In this document: one piece after another, positions 1-8,613 of the stretch | Layout of the letters: every line of letters starts with the position of its first letter | Numbering within the stretch: position 1 is the first letter of the stretch | DNA from: an uncultured Collinsella sp. | GTDB lineage: Bacteria > Actinomycetota > Coriobacteriia > Coriobacteriales > Coriobacteriaceae | Assembly (NCBI GenBank): GCA_900549085.1 | Contig: URMO01000015.1 | Span: 1 to 37,890 of the forward strand | Reading direction: 5' to 3' | Length of the DNA: 37,890 nt | Notes under the pieces: generated by a model | What the model was told of the DNA's origin: nothing | What the model saw: the letters and a program-made list of their open reading frames with translations, nothing else | The model's database searches: none | Program-made: the position numbers and the translations under genes

Positions 1-120
1 TTCCGGCGCGTGCGGAACCTAGGAAAAACGTACCCTCCTCGCCCGGCCAGGTCCTACGTTGACTTGCTTGCCGCCTGGATGGCGTCTTGGCGTCTAGATA
101 CTTTGGCTGAATTTAATTGA
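1..120 (+). CDS. C-terminal tail of an unidentified gene, cut by the window edge
   Basis: Frame 1 is open from the first base to a TGA at 118-120 and encodes 39 residues ending in DTLAEFN. The stretch YPPRPARSYVDLL followed by an amphipathic end is reminiscent of the last helix of LysR-type regulators, but that is only a resemblance. The strong stem-loop at 124-155 begins four bases after the stop, which supports a real plus-strand gene ending here and converging on polA. No start, domain or catalytic motif is visible, so no function is assigned. Confidence 0.4.
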   Translation, partial: FRRVRNLGKTYPPRPARSYVDLLAAWMASWRLDTLAEFN

Positions 121-123
121 ATG

Positions 124-155
124 AAGGGGGCTCCTTGTTGTCAAGGAGCCCCCTT
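124..155. terminator. Bidirectional terminator between the left-edge gene and polA
   Basis: A perfect 14-bp stem (124-137 with 142-155) has a 4-base loop. On the plus strand it is followed by a short T-rich stretch (tgctttt). On the minus strand polA ends 36 bases before it. The position between two convergent genes fits a shared rho-independent terminator, although the T-tract is weak on the minus side. Confidence 0.75.
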
Positions 156-191
156 CTGCTTTTGGTTTACTTTGGAATTGTGGGTGTGCCC

Positions 192-2942
192 TTACTTGGC
201 ATCTGCCCAGGTCACTCCAGTCGAAGCTTCGGCGATTAGGGGTACGCGTAGGTCTACGACGTGTTCCATGACGTCGCGGACCATAGCTGTGAGGCGCTCG
301 ACTTCGTTGATGGGGCACTCAAAGTCCAGTTCGTCGTGTACCTGCAGGATCATGTGGGCGGCAAAGCCTTCTTCTTCCAGACGGCGGCTCACGCGGGCCA
401 TCGCGATCTTGATGATGTCGGCGGCGGTGCCCTGCATGGGGTGGTTCATGGCCGTGCGCTCGCCAAAGCCGCGGAGTTGCGGATTTTTGGCCTTGAGCTC
501 CGGAATGTGGCGACGGCGGCCGTACATGGTCTCGGCGTAACCTGTCTGCTTGGCACGCACCACCACGTTGTCGAGGAACGTGCGCACGCCCGGATAGGCC
601 TCATAGTAGCGGTCGATCATGTCGCGCGCCTCGGCCATCGAGATATGCAGCGACTGCGACAGACCGTAGGCCTGCTGGCCATACACAATGCCAAAGTTCA
701 CGGCCTTGGCGCGACTGCGCAAGTCGGGCGTTACCTCGGACACCGGCACGCCAAACACGCGTGCCGCCGTCTCGGCATGGAAGTCCTCGCCCTCGTTAAA
801 GGCGCGTACCAGGTGCTCGTCACCTGAGAGATGTGCCAGCAGACGCAGCTCGATCTGCGAGTAGTCCACCGCCAAAAAGACGCTTCCCTCGCCTGCCGAA
901 AACGCCGTCTTGACGGTACGGCCCAGCTCAGAGCGCGTCGGGATGTTCTGCAGGTTCGGGTCGCTCGAGGACAGACGACCCGTTGCCGTGATGGTCTGGT
1001 TGTACGTGGTGTGCACGCGACCGTCACCGCGGCGCAGCGGGCCCAGCGTGTCCAGATAGGTGGACTTGATTTTGGACTTCTCACGCCAATCCAAGATCAG
1101 GCGCACGATTTCGTGGTCACGGGCAAGATCGCTCAGCACCTTGGCGTTGGTCGAATAATAGCCGCGCTTGGTCTTTTTGAGGCCTTTGGTCGGAAGCCCC
1201 ATAACGTCAAACAGCACGTGCGAAAGCTGCATGGGGCTGCCGATGTTAAAGGTCTCGTCACCGGCAAGGTCGCGAATGCTTCGCTCGACCTCGGCAATCT
1301 GGGTAGCAAGCCCCTCGGACAGACTATGCAGACGGTCGGGGTCTACGAGCATGCCCGCGCGCTCCATCTTGGCAAGCACCGGCACGAGCGGCATCTCGAT
1401 GCCATCGAACACGTTGGCGGCGTTCTCGCGTGCCATGCGGTCGCGCAGCGGTGCGACCAGTGCCAGCGTCAAGGCCGCCGTGCGAGCGGCGGGCGCAGGA
1501 GCATCCTCGCCAGCACCCTCCGCACCGCGCACCGCAGGCAGCGCCATCTGCAGATAGGTATCGGCCAGATACGCCTCGTCAAACTCGGAGCGGTCGGAAT
1601 CCAACAGGTAGGCGGCAACCACGGTATCGAAGATGCGCGTGGAATCGACTGCCAGCGGATCCATGAGCTCAAGCTCGGAAGAGTCGATGGGCGAAAGCTC
1701 ATGCAGCAGTGCTTTCATATCCGGGCTCGCCACGCGGCCCTCCATAAACAGGCGCGCAAGCACGCCGGCGATCACGCCGTGGGCGAAGTTGAAGCCATCG
1801 ACCGCGGCAGTGGTACCGCCTTCGCCCTCCTCAAGCGCAAGCAGCCCCTTGGACGTCGCCAGCCACAGCGTGCGCGTCAGGCCAAAAAGCGCGCCCTCCT
1901 CCTTGTCATCGTCCACCACGGCGGCAATCCACTCGCCTGCCTCGATCGCACGAGCGATCTCGTCGGCAGCAGCAGCGAGCGCCTCGGCATCGCCGGCGGC
2001 AGCACGCATAACGGGGGGAATCTCAAACGTGCTGGCAGCGGCCGCAGCCCCACCCTCGCCACCAATCAGTGACAAGAAACGGTTCTGCATGGCCGTAATG
2101 CCAAGTGCGCCCAGTGCCGCGGACAGTTCATCAGCAGAAAACGCCGGGAAGGACGTCGCGTCAAAGTCGAGCTCGACAGGCGCATCGGTGCGAATGGTCG
2201 CAACCTTGCGGCTCAGCAGCGCGTCGTCGATGTGAGCACGCAGGTTCTCGCCCATCTTGCCCTTGACCTCGTCAGCATGCGCGATGACCTCGTCCAAGCT
2301 GCCGTACTGCGCAATGAGCGCGCTCGCCTTTTTGGGGCCGATGCCCGATACGCCGGGAATGTTGTCCGACGTATCGCCCTTTAGGCCGTAAAAATCGGGC
2401 ACGAGCGCCGGCGTAATGCCGTGATACAGGTCATCCACGCTCTCGGGCGTCATAATCGCCACGTCGGACAGGCCCTTGCGGGTCGAGACCACGTTGACGT
2501 GCTCGGTCACGAGCTGATACATGTCGCGGTCGCCGGTCACCAGCAGCATGTCGCAGCCGGCCTCCTCGCCCAGGCGCGCCATGGTTCCCAGGATATCGTC
2601 GCCTTCCCAGCCCTCGGACTGCAGAATCGGCACGTTGAGCGCCGTGAGCAGCTCCTTGATCATCGGAAACTGCACGTGCAGATCGGGATCCATGGGCGGA
2701 CGCTGCGCCTTATACTGCGGCAGCATCTCCATGCGTACGCGCGGCTTGCCCTTGTCAAACGCCACGACCACACCGTCGGGGTTAAAGGCGTCGATCATCT
2801 TGAGAAACATGTTCAGAAAGCCAAAGATCGCGTTGGTGGGGCGACCGTCCGGCGCGTTCATGGTCGGCGGCACGGCGTGGAAGGCGCGGTGCATGAGCGA
2901 GTTGCCGTCAATAACGGCAAAGGTGCGGCGCTTGTCAGACAT
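192..2942 (-). CDS. polA: DNA polymerase I
   Basis: This 916-residue protein performs gap filling and Okazaki-fragment processing. The N-terminal third is a 5'-3' exonuclease/FEN domain (FAVIDGNSLMHRAF near the start, then GDTSDNIPGVSGIGPKKA). A poorly conserved middle region occupies the 3'-5' exonuclease position and lacks obvious proofreading residues. The C-terminal family A polymerase domain has motif A (VDYSQIELRLLAHLSGD), motif B (RSRAKAVNFGIVYG) and motif C (QVHDELDFE). Length is typical of the family. I place the start at the ATG at 2942 (protein MSDKRRTF) because GAGGT lies 7 bases upstream; an in-frame ATG 13 codons earlier lacks a ribosome site. It is transcribed divergently from the M18 peptidase gene. 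Confidence 0.97.
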   Translation of the reverse strand: MSDKRRTFAVIDGNSLMHRAFHAVPPTMNAPDGRPTNAIFGFLNMFLKMIDAFNPDGVVVAFDKGKPRVRMEMLPQYKAQRPPMDPDLHVQFPMIKELLTALNVPILQSEGWEGDDILGTMARLGEEAGCDMLLVTGDRDMYQLVTEHVNVVSTRKGLSDVAIMTPESVDDLYHGITPALVPDFYGLKGDTSDNIPGVSGIGPKKASALIAQYGSLDEVIAHADEVKGKMGENLRAHIDDALLSRKVATIRTDAPVELDFDATSFPAFSADELSAALGALGITAMQNRFLSLIGGEGGAAAAASTFEIPPVMRAAAGDAEALAAAADEIARAIEAGEWIAAVVDDDKEEGALFGLTRTLWLATSKGLLALEEGEGGTTAAVDGFNFAHGVIAGVLARLFMEGRVASPDMKALLHELSPIDSSELELMDPLAVDSTRIFDTVVAAYLLDSDRSEFDEAYLADTYLQMALPAVRGAEGAGEDAPAPAARTAALTLALVAPLRDRMARENAANVFDGIEMPLVPVLAKMERAGMLVDPDRLHSLSEGLATQIAEVERSIRDLAGDETFNIGSPMQLSHVLFDVMGLPTKGLKKTKRGYYSTNAKVLSDLARDHEIVRLILDWREKSKIKSTYLDTLGPLRRGDGRVHTTYNQTITATGRLSSSDPNLQNIPTRSELGRTVKTAFSAGEGSVFLAVDYSQIELRLLAHLSGDEHLVRAFNEGEDFHAETAARVFGVPVSEVTPDLRSRAKAVNFGIVYGQQAYGLSQSLHISMAEARDMIDRYYEAYPGVRTFLDNVVVRAKQTGYAETMYGRRRHIPELKAKNPQLRGFGERTAMNHPMQGTAADIIKIAMARVSRRLEEEGFAAHMILQVHDELDFECPINEVERLTAMVRDVMEHVVDLRVPLIAEASTGVTWADAK

Positions 2943-3034
2943 ATTGAATACCTCGCTTTGGGCTGGGCACGGTTTGCTCACACCAGTTTACACGCTCCCT
3001 GCCCCGCGGCCACCACACATCAAGCTCCCCTGCC

Positions 3035-3069
3035 ACCGTGAGCCCGCGCGTGATACGATGGCTCACGGT
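3035..3069. promoter_or_regulatory. Perfect inverted repeat in the M18 peptidase promoter region
   Basis: Two perfect 10-base arms (accgtgagcc at 3035-3044 and ggctcacggt at 3060-3069) flank 15 bases containing tgatacgat, a plausible -10 element. The repeat lies 40 bases upstream of the peptidase ATG and inside the divergent polA/peptidase spacer. It could be an operator for a dimeric regulator or a transcript stem-loop. There is no T-tract, so it does not look like a terminator. Confidence 0.45.
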
Positions 3070-3108
3070 ACATCAACCAGCACGATCGATCCGAAAGGAG
3101 CCTGCGTC

Positions 3109-4506
3109 ATGGAGCGTCCCTGCGCATGGAAAAAGTACACGCCACAGCAAGTCGAGGAGCTCGAGGAGCTTTGCCGCGGCTATAAGCAGTTTTTGAGCGA
3201 AAACAAGACCGAGCGCCTGTGCGTCAAGACCGGTATCAAGATGGCCGAGGAGGCGGGCTACGTCAATCTGGAGACCGTGATCGCCGAGGGCCGCGCGCTC
3301 AAGGCCGGCGACAAGGTGTACGCCGCCAACCACGGCAAGGACCTTATGCTCGTCAACCTGGGAACCACCCCGCTCGAGCAGGGCTTTAACATCCTGGGCG
3401 CCCACGTGGACTCGCCGCGCCTGGACCTCAAGCAAAATCCCGCCTTCGAGGCCGGCGACATGGCCTACCTCGACACGCACTACTACGGCGGCGTCAAGAG
3501 CTACCACTGGGTGGCCTCCCCGCTTGCACTTGTAGGCGTCATCTGCAAAAAGGACGGCACCACCGTCGACATCAACATCGGCGACAAGACGGACGACCCG
3601 GTCTTTACCATCTCCGACCTGCTGATCCACCTCTCGAGCGAGCAGATGTCCAAGCCCGCCAAGGACGCCGTCGACGCCGAGATCCTCGACGTGATCGTGG
3701 GCGGCCGTCCCGTCAAGTTTGACGAGGACGACAAGGACGCCCCCAAGGAGCCCGTCAAGCAGATGTTCCTGGACATCCTCAAGGAGCAGTACGACGTCGA
3801 GGAGGAGGACTTCCTCTCCGCCGAGATCGAGGTCGTGCCCGCCGGCCCCGCCCGCGACATGGGCCTCGACCGCTCCATGATTTTGGGCTATGGCCACGAC
3901 GACCGCGTCTGCGCCTACCCCTCCATGCTCGCCCAGATCAATGTGGCCAATGTCGAGCGCACGAGCATCACGCTCATCGTCGATAAGGAGGAGATCGGCT
4001 CCGTAGGTGCCACCGGCATGACGAGCCGTTTCTTCGAGAACACCGTCGCCGAGATCATGACGCTCGCCGGCGAGGATAGCCCGCTGACCCTACGCCGCGC
4101 ACTCGCCCGCAGCCGCATGCTCTCCTCCGACGTGTCTGCCGGCTTCGACCCGGGCTATGCCGGCAAGTTCGAAACCAAGAACGCCGCCTTTATGGGTCGT
4201 GGCCTGTGCTTTAACAAGTACACGGGCAGCCGCGGCAAGGGCGGTTCAAACGACGCCGACGCCGAGTACGTGGCCCTCGTCCGCGACATCATGGACGAGG
4301 CCGGCGTGGACTTCCAGACCTGCGAGCTCGGCCGCGTCAACGCGGGCGGCGGCGGCACCATCGCCTACATCATGGCCAAGTACGGCATGAACGTCATCGA
4401 CTCCGGCGTTGCCGTCCTGTCCATGCACGCCCTGTGGGAGGTCGCTAACAAGGCCGATATCTACGAGGCCTATCGCGGCTACAAGGCCTTCCTCGAGCGA
4501 GCCTAA
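3109..4506 (+). CDS. M18 family aminopeptidase
   Basis: This 465-residue protein belongs to the M18 (aspartyl aminopeptidase-like) dinuclear zinc peptidases, cytosolic enzymes that trim N-terminal residues from peptides. Visible family motifs are HVDSPRLDLK (metal-binding His and Asp), DKEEIGSVGATG (catalytic Glu and metal-binding Glu), GYGHDDRVCAYPS, and a C-terminal His in AVLSMHALWE. Length matches the bacterial M18 group of about 460 residues. The start is the ATG behind AAAGGAG at 3094-3100. The frame stays open upstream, but that stretch is antisense to polA and has no ribosome site. It appears to be a single-gene unit. Confidence 0.93.
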   Translation: MERPCAWKKYTPQQVEELEELCRGYKQFLSENKTERLCVKTGIKMAEEAGYVNLETVIAEGRALKAGDKVYAANHGKDLMLVNLGTTPLEQGFNILGAHVDSPRLDLKQNPAFEAGDMAYLDTHYYGGVKSYHWVASPLALVGVICKKDGTTVDINIGDKTDDPVFTISDLLIHLSSEQMSKPAKDAVDAEILDVIVGGRPVKFDEDDKDAPKEPVKQMFLDILKEQYDVEEEDFLSAEIEVVPAGPARDMGLDRSMILGYGHDDRVCAYPSMLAQINVANVERTSITLIVDKEEIGSVGATGMTSRFFENTVAEIMTLAGEDSPLTLRRALARSRMLSSDVSAGFDPGYAGKFETKNAAFMGRGLCFNKYTGSRGKGGSNDADAEYVALVRDIMDEAGVDFQTCELGRVNAGGGGTIAYIMAKYGMNVIDSGVAVLSMHALWEVANKADIYEAYRGYKAFLERA

Positions 4507-4519
4507 CCAACCCTTCATC

Positions 4520-4586
4520 AGTTGCGGTGAAATACGGACTAAACTGGCCCATAAACGGCCAAAACAGGCCGTATTCCACCGCAACT
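4520..4586. repeat. Long imperfect palindrome between the M18 peptidase and yaaA
   Basis: Arms of 18 bases (4520-4537 and 4569-4586) pair with one mismatch. A nested smaller palindrome (tggcc...ggcca) lies in the 31-base centre. It begins 14 bases after the peptidase stop and ends 25 bases before the yaaA start. It may act as a transcript-end or processing hairpin, or be one copy of a dispersed intergenic palindrome (REP/MITE type). There is no clear T-tract. Confidence 0.7.
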
Positions 4587-4610
4587 TCCTTCTTTGGCAG
4601 AGGAGCGTCC

Positions 4611-5420
4611 ATGCTGCAGGTCATCATTTCGCCCGCCAAGCAGATGCGCGCGGCCCAAGATGCTTTTGAAGTCCTGGGCGTTCCACCTTTTGTGCACGAG
4701 GCGGCTCGCCTCCACCGCGCGCTGCTAGATATCGAACGAAATGAAGGTAGCGGCGGCCTGCAGGCGCTATGGAACGTGAGCGACAAACTGCTGGGGCCTT
4801 GTCTCAACACCCTGCATGAGTTCGGGCCCATCCTGAAAAACGGCGATCTCGACAATCCCGCACTCGCCCGTCACCTCTCCCCTGCCGTCATGTCCTACCA
4901 CGGCATCCAATACCAAAGCATGGCGCCCGAGGTCATGGATGCCGCACAGCTCGACTGGCTGCAAAGCCATCTCTGGATCCTCTCGGGACTCTATGGATGC
5001 GTGCGCCCCTTCCACGGCGTGTCGCCCTATCGGCTCGAAATGGGAGCGAAGCTCTCCGTCGACGATGCCCGAGACCTCTATGCGTTTTGGGGCGACAAAC
5101 TTGCATGCGCCATTGCGCCGACCGGCTCCAACACCACGGTCGTCAACCTTGCCAGCGTGGAGTACGCCAAGGCCGTTCTACCCCATCTCGCAGGCGACGC
5201 CACAACCGTCACTTGTCTCTTTGGCGAAGGTGTCCGCAACGGCAAGCCCATCCAGCGATCGACCGCCAGCAAAAAGGCACGCGGCTCCATGGTGCGCTGG
5301 ATGGCAGAAAACAAGCTCGAGGATGTAAGCGGGCTCACCGCGTTCGACGTTGGTTATCGTCACCTTCCCGAGCTTTCAAATAAAAACACTTTGGTCTTCC
5401 TGAACGAACAGACCTTGTAG
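4611..5420 (+). CDS. yaaA: Peroxide stress protein YaaA (DUF328 family)
   Basis: This 269-residue protein starts with MLQVIISPAKQM, the family's typical N-terminal ISPAK motif. Further family features are SPAVMSYHGIQYQSM, LSGLYGCVRPF, SPYRLEMG and FYAFWGDKL-like sequence (YAFWGDKL). In Escherichia coli the family lowers free iron and DNA damage during hydrogen peroxide stress; the fold binds DNA and nucleotides. The start at 4611 has GAGGAG 6-11 bases upstream. An in-frame ATG at 4527 lies inside the palindrome and is unlikely. It seems monocistronic and converges on the gene at 5461-5976. Confidence 0.93.
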   Translation: MLQVIISPAKQMRAAQDAFEVLGVPPFVHEAARLHRALLDIERNEGSGGLQALWNVSDKLLGPCLNTLHEFGPILKNGDLDNPALARHLSPAVMSYHGIQYQSMAPEVMDAAQLDWLQSHLWILSGLYGCVRPFHGVSPYRLEMGAKLSVDDARDLYAFWGDKLACAIAPTGSNTTVVNLASVEYAKAVLPHLAGDATTVTCLFGEGVRNGKPIQRSTASKKARGSMVRWMAENKLEDVSGLTAFDVGYRHLPELSNKNTLVFLNEQTL

Positions 5421-5460
5421 AACCACCGCTACTTTTGAATGTGCTGCCTAGGCACGGCGT

Positions 5461-5976
5461 CTATTCCGCCAAGCCGTCGGCTTTGGCAATTTCATTTGTC
5501 GAACCGTCCTGATAGGCAATCTTGACGTGCTCGACCTCGGACACCGCAACACCCGTCGGAGGCTCCAGACGCCATTCCGTCAAGGCGATATCCATGGTCG
5601 TGGGCACATCCCCTTGATCTTTGAGCTTCACCGTCAGCGTTTTGAGCGTCGCGTCAAACGTCACGCGTTCGATTTCTTCACCTGGAATGGACCCACCACT
5701 CAGCTGCAACTGCACAAACTCATCGCGCGGGTACCAATAATCGCCCGGCGCGGCAACGGTATTGCCGCCCGTGACCTTCACTGTCATGATCGGCAGGCTA
5801 TCGTCCGCCTCAAACGCCCAGGCAGCTCCCCCACGCCCGCCAAACGTCCAGATACAACAGGCGATCGCCATCACGACAAGGATCGCAAAACCAATTGCGA
5901 CCAGCCCATGATGGGCACGGCCCTCCTCGGCCGACACATCCCACTGCGTCTCCCGATATAGATGCTTGTCTTCCAT
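5461..5976 (-). CDS. Hypothetical single-pass membrane protein
   Basis: I do not recognise this 171-residue protein. A short charged cytosolic head (about 22 residues) is followed by one transmembrane helix (GLVAIGFAILVVMAIACCIW) and an extracytoplasmic domain of about 120 residues rich in beta-prone, acidic sequence (ITVKVTGG-type strands with Gly turns). There is no cysteine or catalytic motif outside the helix. GGGGAGG sits 7 bases before the ATG. It converges with yaaA and diverges from thiC, so it does not belong to either unit. Confidence 0.75.
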   Translation of the reverse strand: MEDKHLYRETQWDVSAEEGRAHHGLVAIGFAILVVMAIACCIWTFGGRGGAAWAFEADDSLPIMTVKVTGGNTVAAPGDYWYPRDEFVQLQLSGGSIPGEEIERVTFDATLKTLTVKLKDQGDVPTTMDIALTEWRLEPPTGVAVSEVEHVKIAYQDGSTNEIAKADGLAE

Positions 5977-6026
5977 GTTCGCCTCCCCACGGGCATGCTC
6001 ATCGCGTCAATCGTACCCATTCAGGC

Positions 6027-6032
6027 TATACT
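6027..6032 (+). promoter_or_regulatory. Possible -10 box of the thiC leader promoter
   Basis: TATACT lies about 20 bases before the first conserved riboswitch helix, the expected distance for a leader transcript that contains the whole aptamer. I see no convincing -35 at 16-18 bases, so the call rests on the -10 and its position. Confidence 0.35.
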
Positions 6033-6047
6033 TGAGCCCACCACATA

Positions 6048-6140
6048 AACGGGGAGCTTGCAGGACAAGACGGTAGGCTGAGACTGGGCGCGCCCGCCCT
6101 GACCCGCAAACCTGATATGGGTAATGCCAACGAAGGGAGC
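6048..6140 (+). promoter_or_regulatory. TPP (THI-box) riboswitch upstream of thiC
   Basis: The conserved TPP aptamer signatures appear in order: ggggagc at 6051-6057, ggctgaga at 6076-6083, then acctgatatgggtaatgcca from 6110 and acgaaggga from 6130. Bases 6086-6098 form the variable GC-rich arm. TPP riboswitches bind thiamine pyrophosphate and shut off thiamine biosynthesis genes. The thiC ribosome site (agggag, 6134-6139) lies at the 3' edge of the aptamer with no separate terminator hairpin before the ATG. Control is therefore probably by masking translation initiation. Confidence 0.93.
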
Positions 6141-6147
6141 CGTGCCA

Positions 6148-7482
6148 ATGAGCACACAGACCGAGCCCAAGCTCGTCACGCAAATCGACTTCGCCCGCGC
6201 CGGGCAGATCACGCCGCAGATGAAGGAGGTTGCCGAGCGCGAGCATCGCGACCCCGAGTACATCCGCGAGCGCGTGGCAGACGGCCGCATCGCCATTCCC
6301 GCCAACATCGTGCATATCAAAAAGGGCATGCGCGCCTTTGGTGTCGGCGAGGGCCTGTCCACCAAGGTCAACGTCAACCTGGGCATCTCGGGCGACAAGG
6401 CCGATGCCGCCGAGGAGTGGAAGAAGGTCAAGATCGCCGAGGACTTTGGCGCCGACGCAATCATGGACCTCTCCAACTCGGGCAAGACGCGCCAGTTCCG
6501 CCAGCAGCTCATCGACGAGACGCCGCTTATGGTGGGCACCGTCCCCATGTATGACGCCATCGGCTACATGGAAAAGCCGCTGGTCAAGCTCACCAAGGAC
6601 GATCTGCTCGAGGTCGTGCGCGCTCATGCCGAGGACGGCGTGGACTTTATGACCATCCACTGCGGCATCAACAAGTCGGTCATCAAAACCTTTAAGGAGA
6701 CCGGCCGCCTCATGAACATCGTCAGTCGCGGCGGCTCGCTGCTGTTTGGCTGGATGGAAGTCACCGGTAACGAGAACCCCTTCTACGAGTTCTACGACGA
6801 GGTGCTCGAGATCTGTCACGAATACGACGTGACGATCTCGCTCGGCGACTCCTGCCGCCCGGGCTGCCTCTACGACTCCAACGACGCAACCGAGACCGCC
6901 GAGATGATCGAGCTGGGCAAGCTGTGCAAGCGCGCTTGGGCCGCCGGCGTCCAGGTTATGGTCGAAGGCCCGGGTCACATGGCGCTCGACGAGATCGCCG
7001 CCAACATGAAACTGCAGAAGCGCCTGTGCCACAACGCCCCGTTCTATGTGCTCGGGCCGCTGGTGACCGATATCGGCGTGGGCTACGACCACATCACCGC
7101 TGCCATCGGCGGCGCCATCTCCGCCAGCTCCGGTGCCGACTTCCTGTGCTACGTGACGCCGGCCGAGCACCTGTGCCTGCCCAACGCCCAGGACGTGCTC
7201 GATGGCCTCATGGCCACCAAGATCGCCGCACACGCCGCCGACATCGCCAAGAAGGTGCCGCACGCCCGCGACATGGATGACAAGATGGGCCAGGCACGCC
7301 GTAAGCTCGACTGGGACGCCATGTGGAAGTGCGCGCTCGACCCGGTCACCGGCAAGAAGCGCTACGAGGAATCCCCCGCCGCCACCGAGGACACTTGCAC
7401 CATGTGTGGCAAGATGTGCGCTGTCCGCACCGTTAACAAGGTGTTCGAAGGCACGACGATCGACCTCGGCATGGAGGACTAG
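6148..7482 (+). CDS. thiC: Phosphomethylpyrimidine synthase ThiC
   Basis: This 444-residue radical-SAM-type enzyme converts aminoimidazole ribotide to HMP phosphate, the pyrimidine half of thiamine. Seen in sequence: MDLSNSGKTRQFRQ, DFMTIHCGIN, SRGGSLLFGWM, SLGDSCRPGCLYDSND, VMVEGPGHM, LGPLVTDIGVGYDHI and the C-terminal iron-sulphur motif CTMCGKMC (CxxCxxxxC type, here C-x2-C-x3-C). Length fits the short bacterial form without the N-terminal extension. The start at 6148 is chosen because its ribosome site sits in the riboswitch; an ATG at 6124 falls inside the aptamer. thiD, which acts on its product, follows 182 bases later. Confidence 0.97.
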   Translation: MSTQTEPKLVTQIDFARAGQITPQMKEVAEREHRDPEYIRERVADGRIAIPANIVHIKKGMRAFGVGEGLSTKVNVNLGISGDKADAAEEWKKVKIAEDFGADAIMDLSNSGKTRQFRQQLIDETPLMVGTVPMYDAIGYMEKPLVKLTKDDLLEVVRAHAEDGVDFMTIHCGINKSVIKTFKETGRLMNIVSRGGSLLFGWMEVTGNENPFYEFYDEVLEICHEYDVTISLGDSCRPGCLYDSNDATETAEMIELGKLCKRAWAAGVQVMVEGPGHMALDEIAANMKLQKRLCHNAPFYVLGPLVTDIGVGYDHITAAIGGAISASSGADFLCYVTPAEHLCLPNAQDVLDGLMATKIAAHAADIAKKVPHARDMDDKMGQARRKLDWDAMWKCALDPVTGKKRYEESPAATEDTCTMCGKMCAVRTVNKVFEGTTIDLGMED

Positions 7483-7526
7483 CCTTATCGCCGCGATCGC
7501 CTATGGGCTCGCCGCAGCACCTGCCA

Positions 7527-7548
7527 AATGTTAACCTGTGAACATTTG
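7527..7548. promoter_or_regulatory. Inverted repeat upstream of thiD
   Basis: Perfect 7-base arms aaatgtt and aacattt are separated by 8 bases, in the 182-base thiC-thiD spacer. No T-tract follows, so a terminator is unlikely. It may be an operator or chance symmetry. No second TPP aptamer is present in this spacer. Confidence 0.3.
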
Positions 7549-7612
7549 CTTGCATTTGCGTAAAAATTGCATCTCGCGCCCGGGTTCGGCATATCGCCGG
7601 CCTGGGCCTCTT

Positions 7613-7618
7613 TATAAT
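7613..7618 (+). promoter_or_regulatory. Possible -10 box for thiD
   Basis: A perfect TATAAT lies 47 bases before the thiD ATG. The 17-base spacing leads to catatc, a poor -35, so the promoter may be weak or need an activator. A small gggt/accc hairpin (about 7622-7634) follows. It suggests thiD can be transcribed independently of the riboswitch-controlled thiC. Confidence 0.4.
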
Positions 7619-7664
7619 GCGGGGTAAAAGACCCATTTGAATCCGACCGAACAAGGGAGCGAAC

Positions 7665-8495
7665 ATGGATCGCAGTAAGGTACCCGCCGTTCTATCCATC
7701 GCAGGATCCGATTCCAGCGGTGGCGCCGGCATTCAGGCCGACATCAAGACCATCACGGCGCACCGCCTGTATGCCGAGACGGCCATCACAGCCATCACAG
7801 CGCAAAACACACTGGGCGTTACCGCCGTGCAGAACATCTCCCCGGATATTGTCGCAGCGCAGATCGATGCCGTTTTTGACGATATTCGACCCAGCGCCGT
7901 CAAGATCGGCATGGTTTCCTCTGCCGAGATTATCGAGGTTATCGCCGACCGCTTGAGCGCCTGGGACGCACAAAATATCGTCGTCGACCCCGTCATGGTC
8001 GCCACCTCGGGTGCTCGCCTCATTGCCGAGGATGCCGCTGAGACACTCACCCGCCGCCTGTTCCCGCTGGCGACCGTTATCACGCCCAACATTCCCGAGG
8101 CCATGGCGCTGCTCGATTATGAGGTCGATTCCGAGCGCACGCAGCAAAATGCCGCCATGCTTCTCACCCGTCGCTTTGGCTGCGCGTCTCTCGTTAAGGG
8201 CGGGCATTTTGTCAACGAGGCCAACGATGTGCTAGCAGAGCCCGCGCCGCTCGATGACGAGGGCAACCATCTGGGCGATCCGCTCACCACGTGGTTCCGC
8301 CACAAGCGCATCGAGACCGGCAACACGCACGGTACTGGCTGTACGCTTTCGTCCGCCATCGCCTGCGCGCTGGCCCAGGGCATGGATCTTGCCGATGCCG
8401 TCAACGCCGGCAAGGCCTACCTAACGGGTGCTCTCGCCGCTGGCTTTGACATGGGCAAAGGCTCCGGCCCCGTCAACCACATGTGGCAGTACTGA
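7665..8495 (+). CDS. thiD: Hydroxymethylpyrimidine/phosphomethylpyrimidine kinase
   Basis: This 276-residue ribokinase-fold enzyme phosphorylates HMP and HMP-P to HMP-PP for thiamine synthesis. The N-terminal AGSDSSGGAGIQADIKT motif binds HMP. VVDPVMVATSGARLI and the late anion-hole motif GTGCTLSSAIA (catalytic Cys/GTG region) are typical of ThiD. Length is usual. AAGGGAG lies 7-13 bases before the ATG. It is the last host gene before the phage region, and the terminator at 8614-8651 can end its transcript. Confidence 0.96.
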   Translation: MDRSKVPAVLSIAGSDSSGGAGIQADIKTITAHRLYAETAITAITAQNTLGVTAVQNISPDIVAAQIDAVFDDIRPSAVKIGMVSSAEIIEVIADRLSAWDAQNIVVDPVMVATSGARLIAEDAAETLTRRLFPLATVITPNIPEAMALLDYEVDSERTQQNAAMLLTRRFGCASLVKGGHFVNEANDVLAEPAPLDDEGNHLGDPLTTWFRHKRIETGNTHGTGCTLSSAIACALAQGMDLADAVNAGKAYLTGALAAGFDMGKGSGPVNHMWQY

Positions 8496-8613
8496 GACAG
8501 TTTGCCGCAGCTCGCTATTGATGCTGACCAACAGGCAAAACTCGCTGACGGCGCTGCAATACGCTGACCGTACTTAGGGTTTGGCGGCAACTTAGGATAT
8601 TCGAGGGATACGA
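8496..8613. other. Gene-free spacer between thiD and the phage; candidate host/phage junction
   Basis: These 118 bases hold no supported gene. The motif gctgac occurs three times (gctgacc, gctgacg, gctgacc), and the ends show a weak inverted similarity (agtttgccgc against gcggcaact). A left attachment core would be expected in or near this spacer. It cannot be identified without the right-hand end of the prophage. Confidence 0.4.

Noticed and set aside
6007..7263. 418-codon minus-strand frame across thiC
   Set aside because: thiC has conserved motifs and a riboswitch on the plus strand; the antisense frame is His/Val/Asp-rich shadow sequence.
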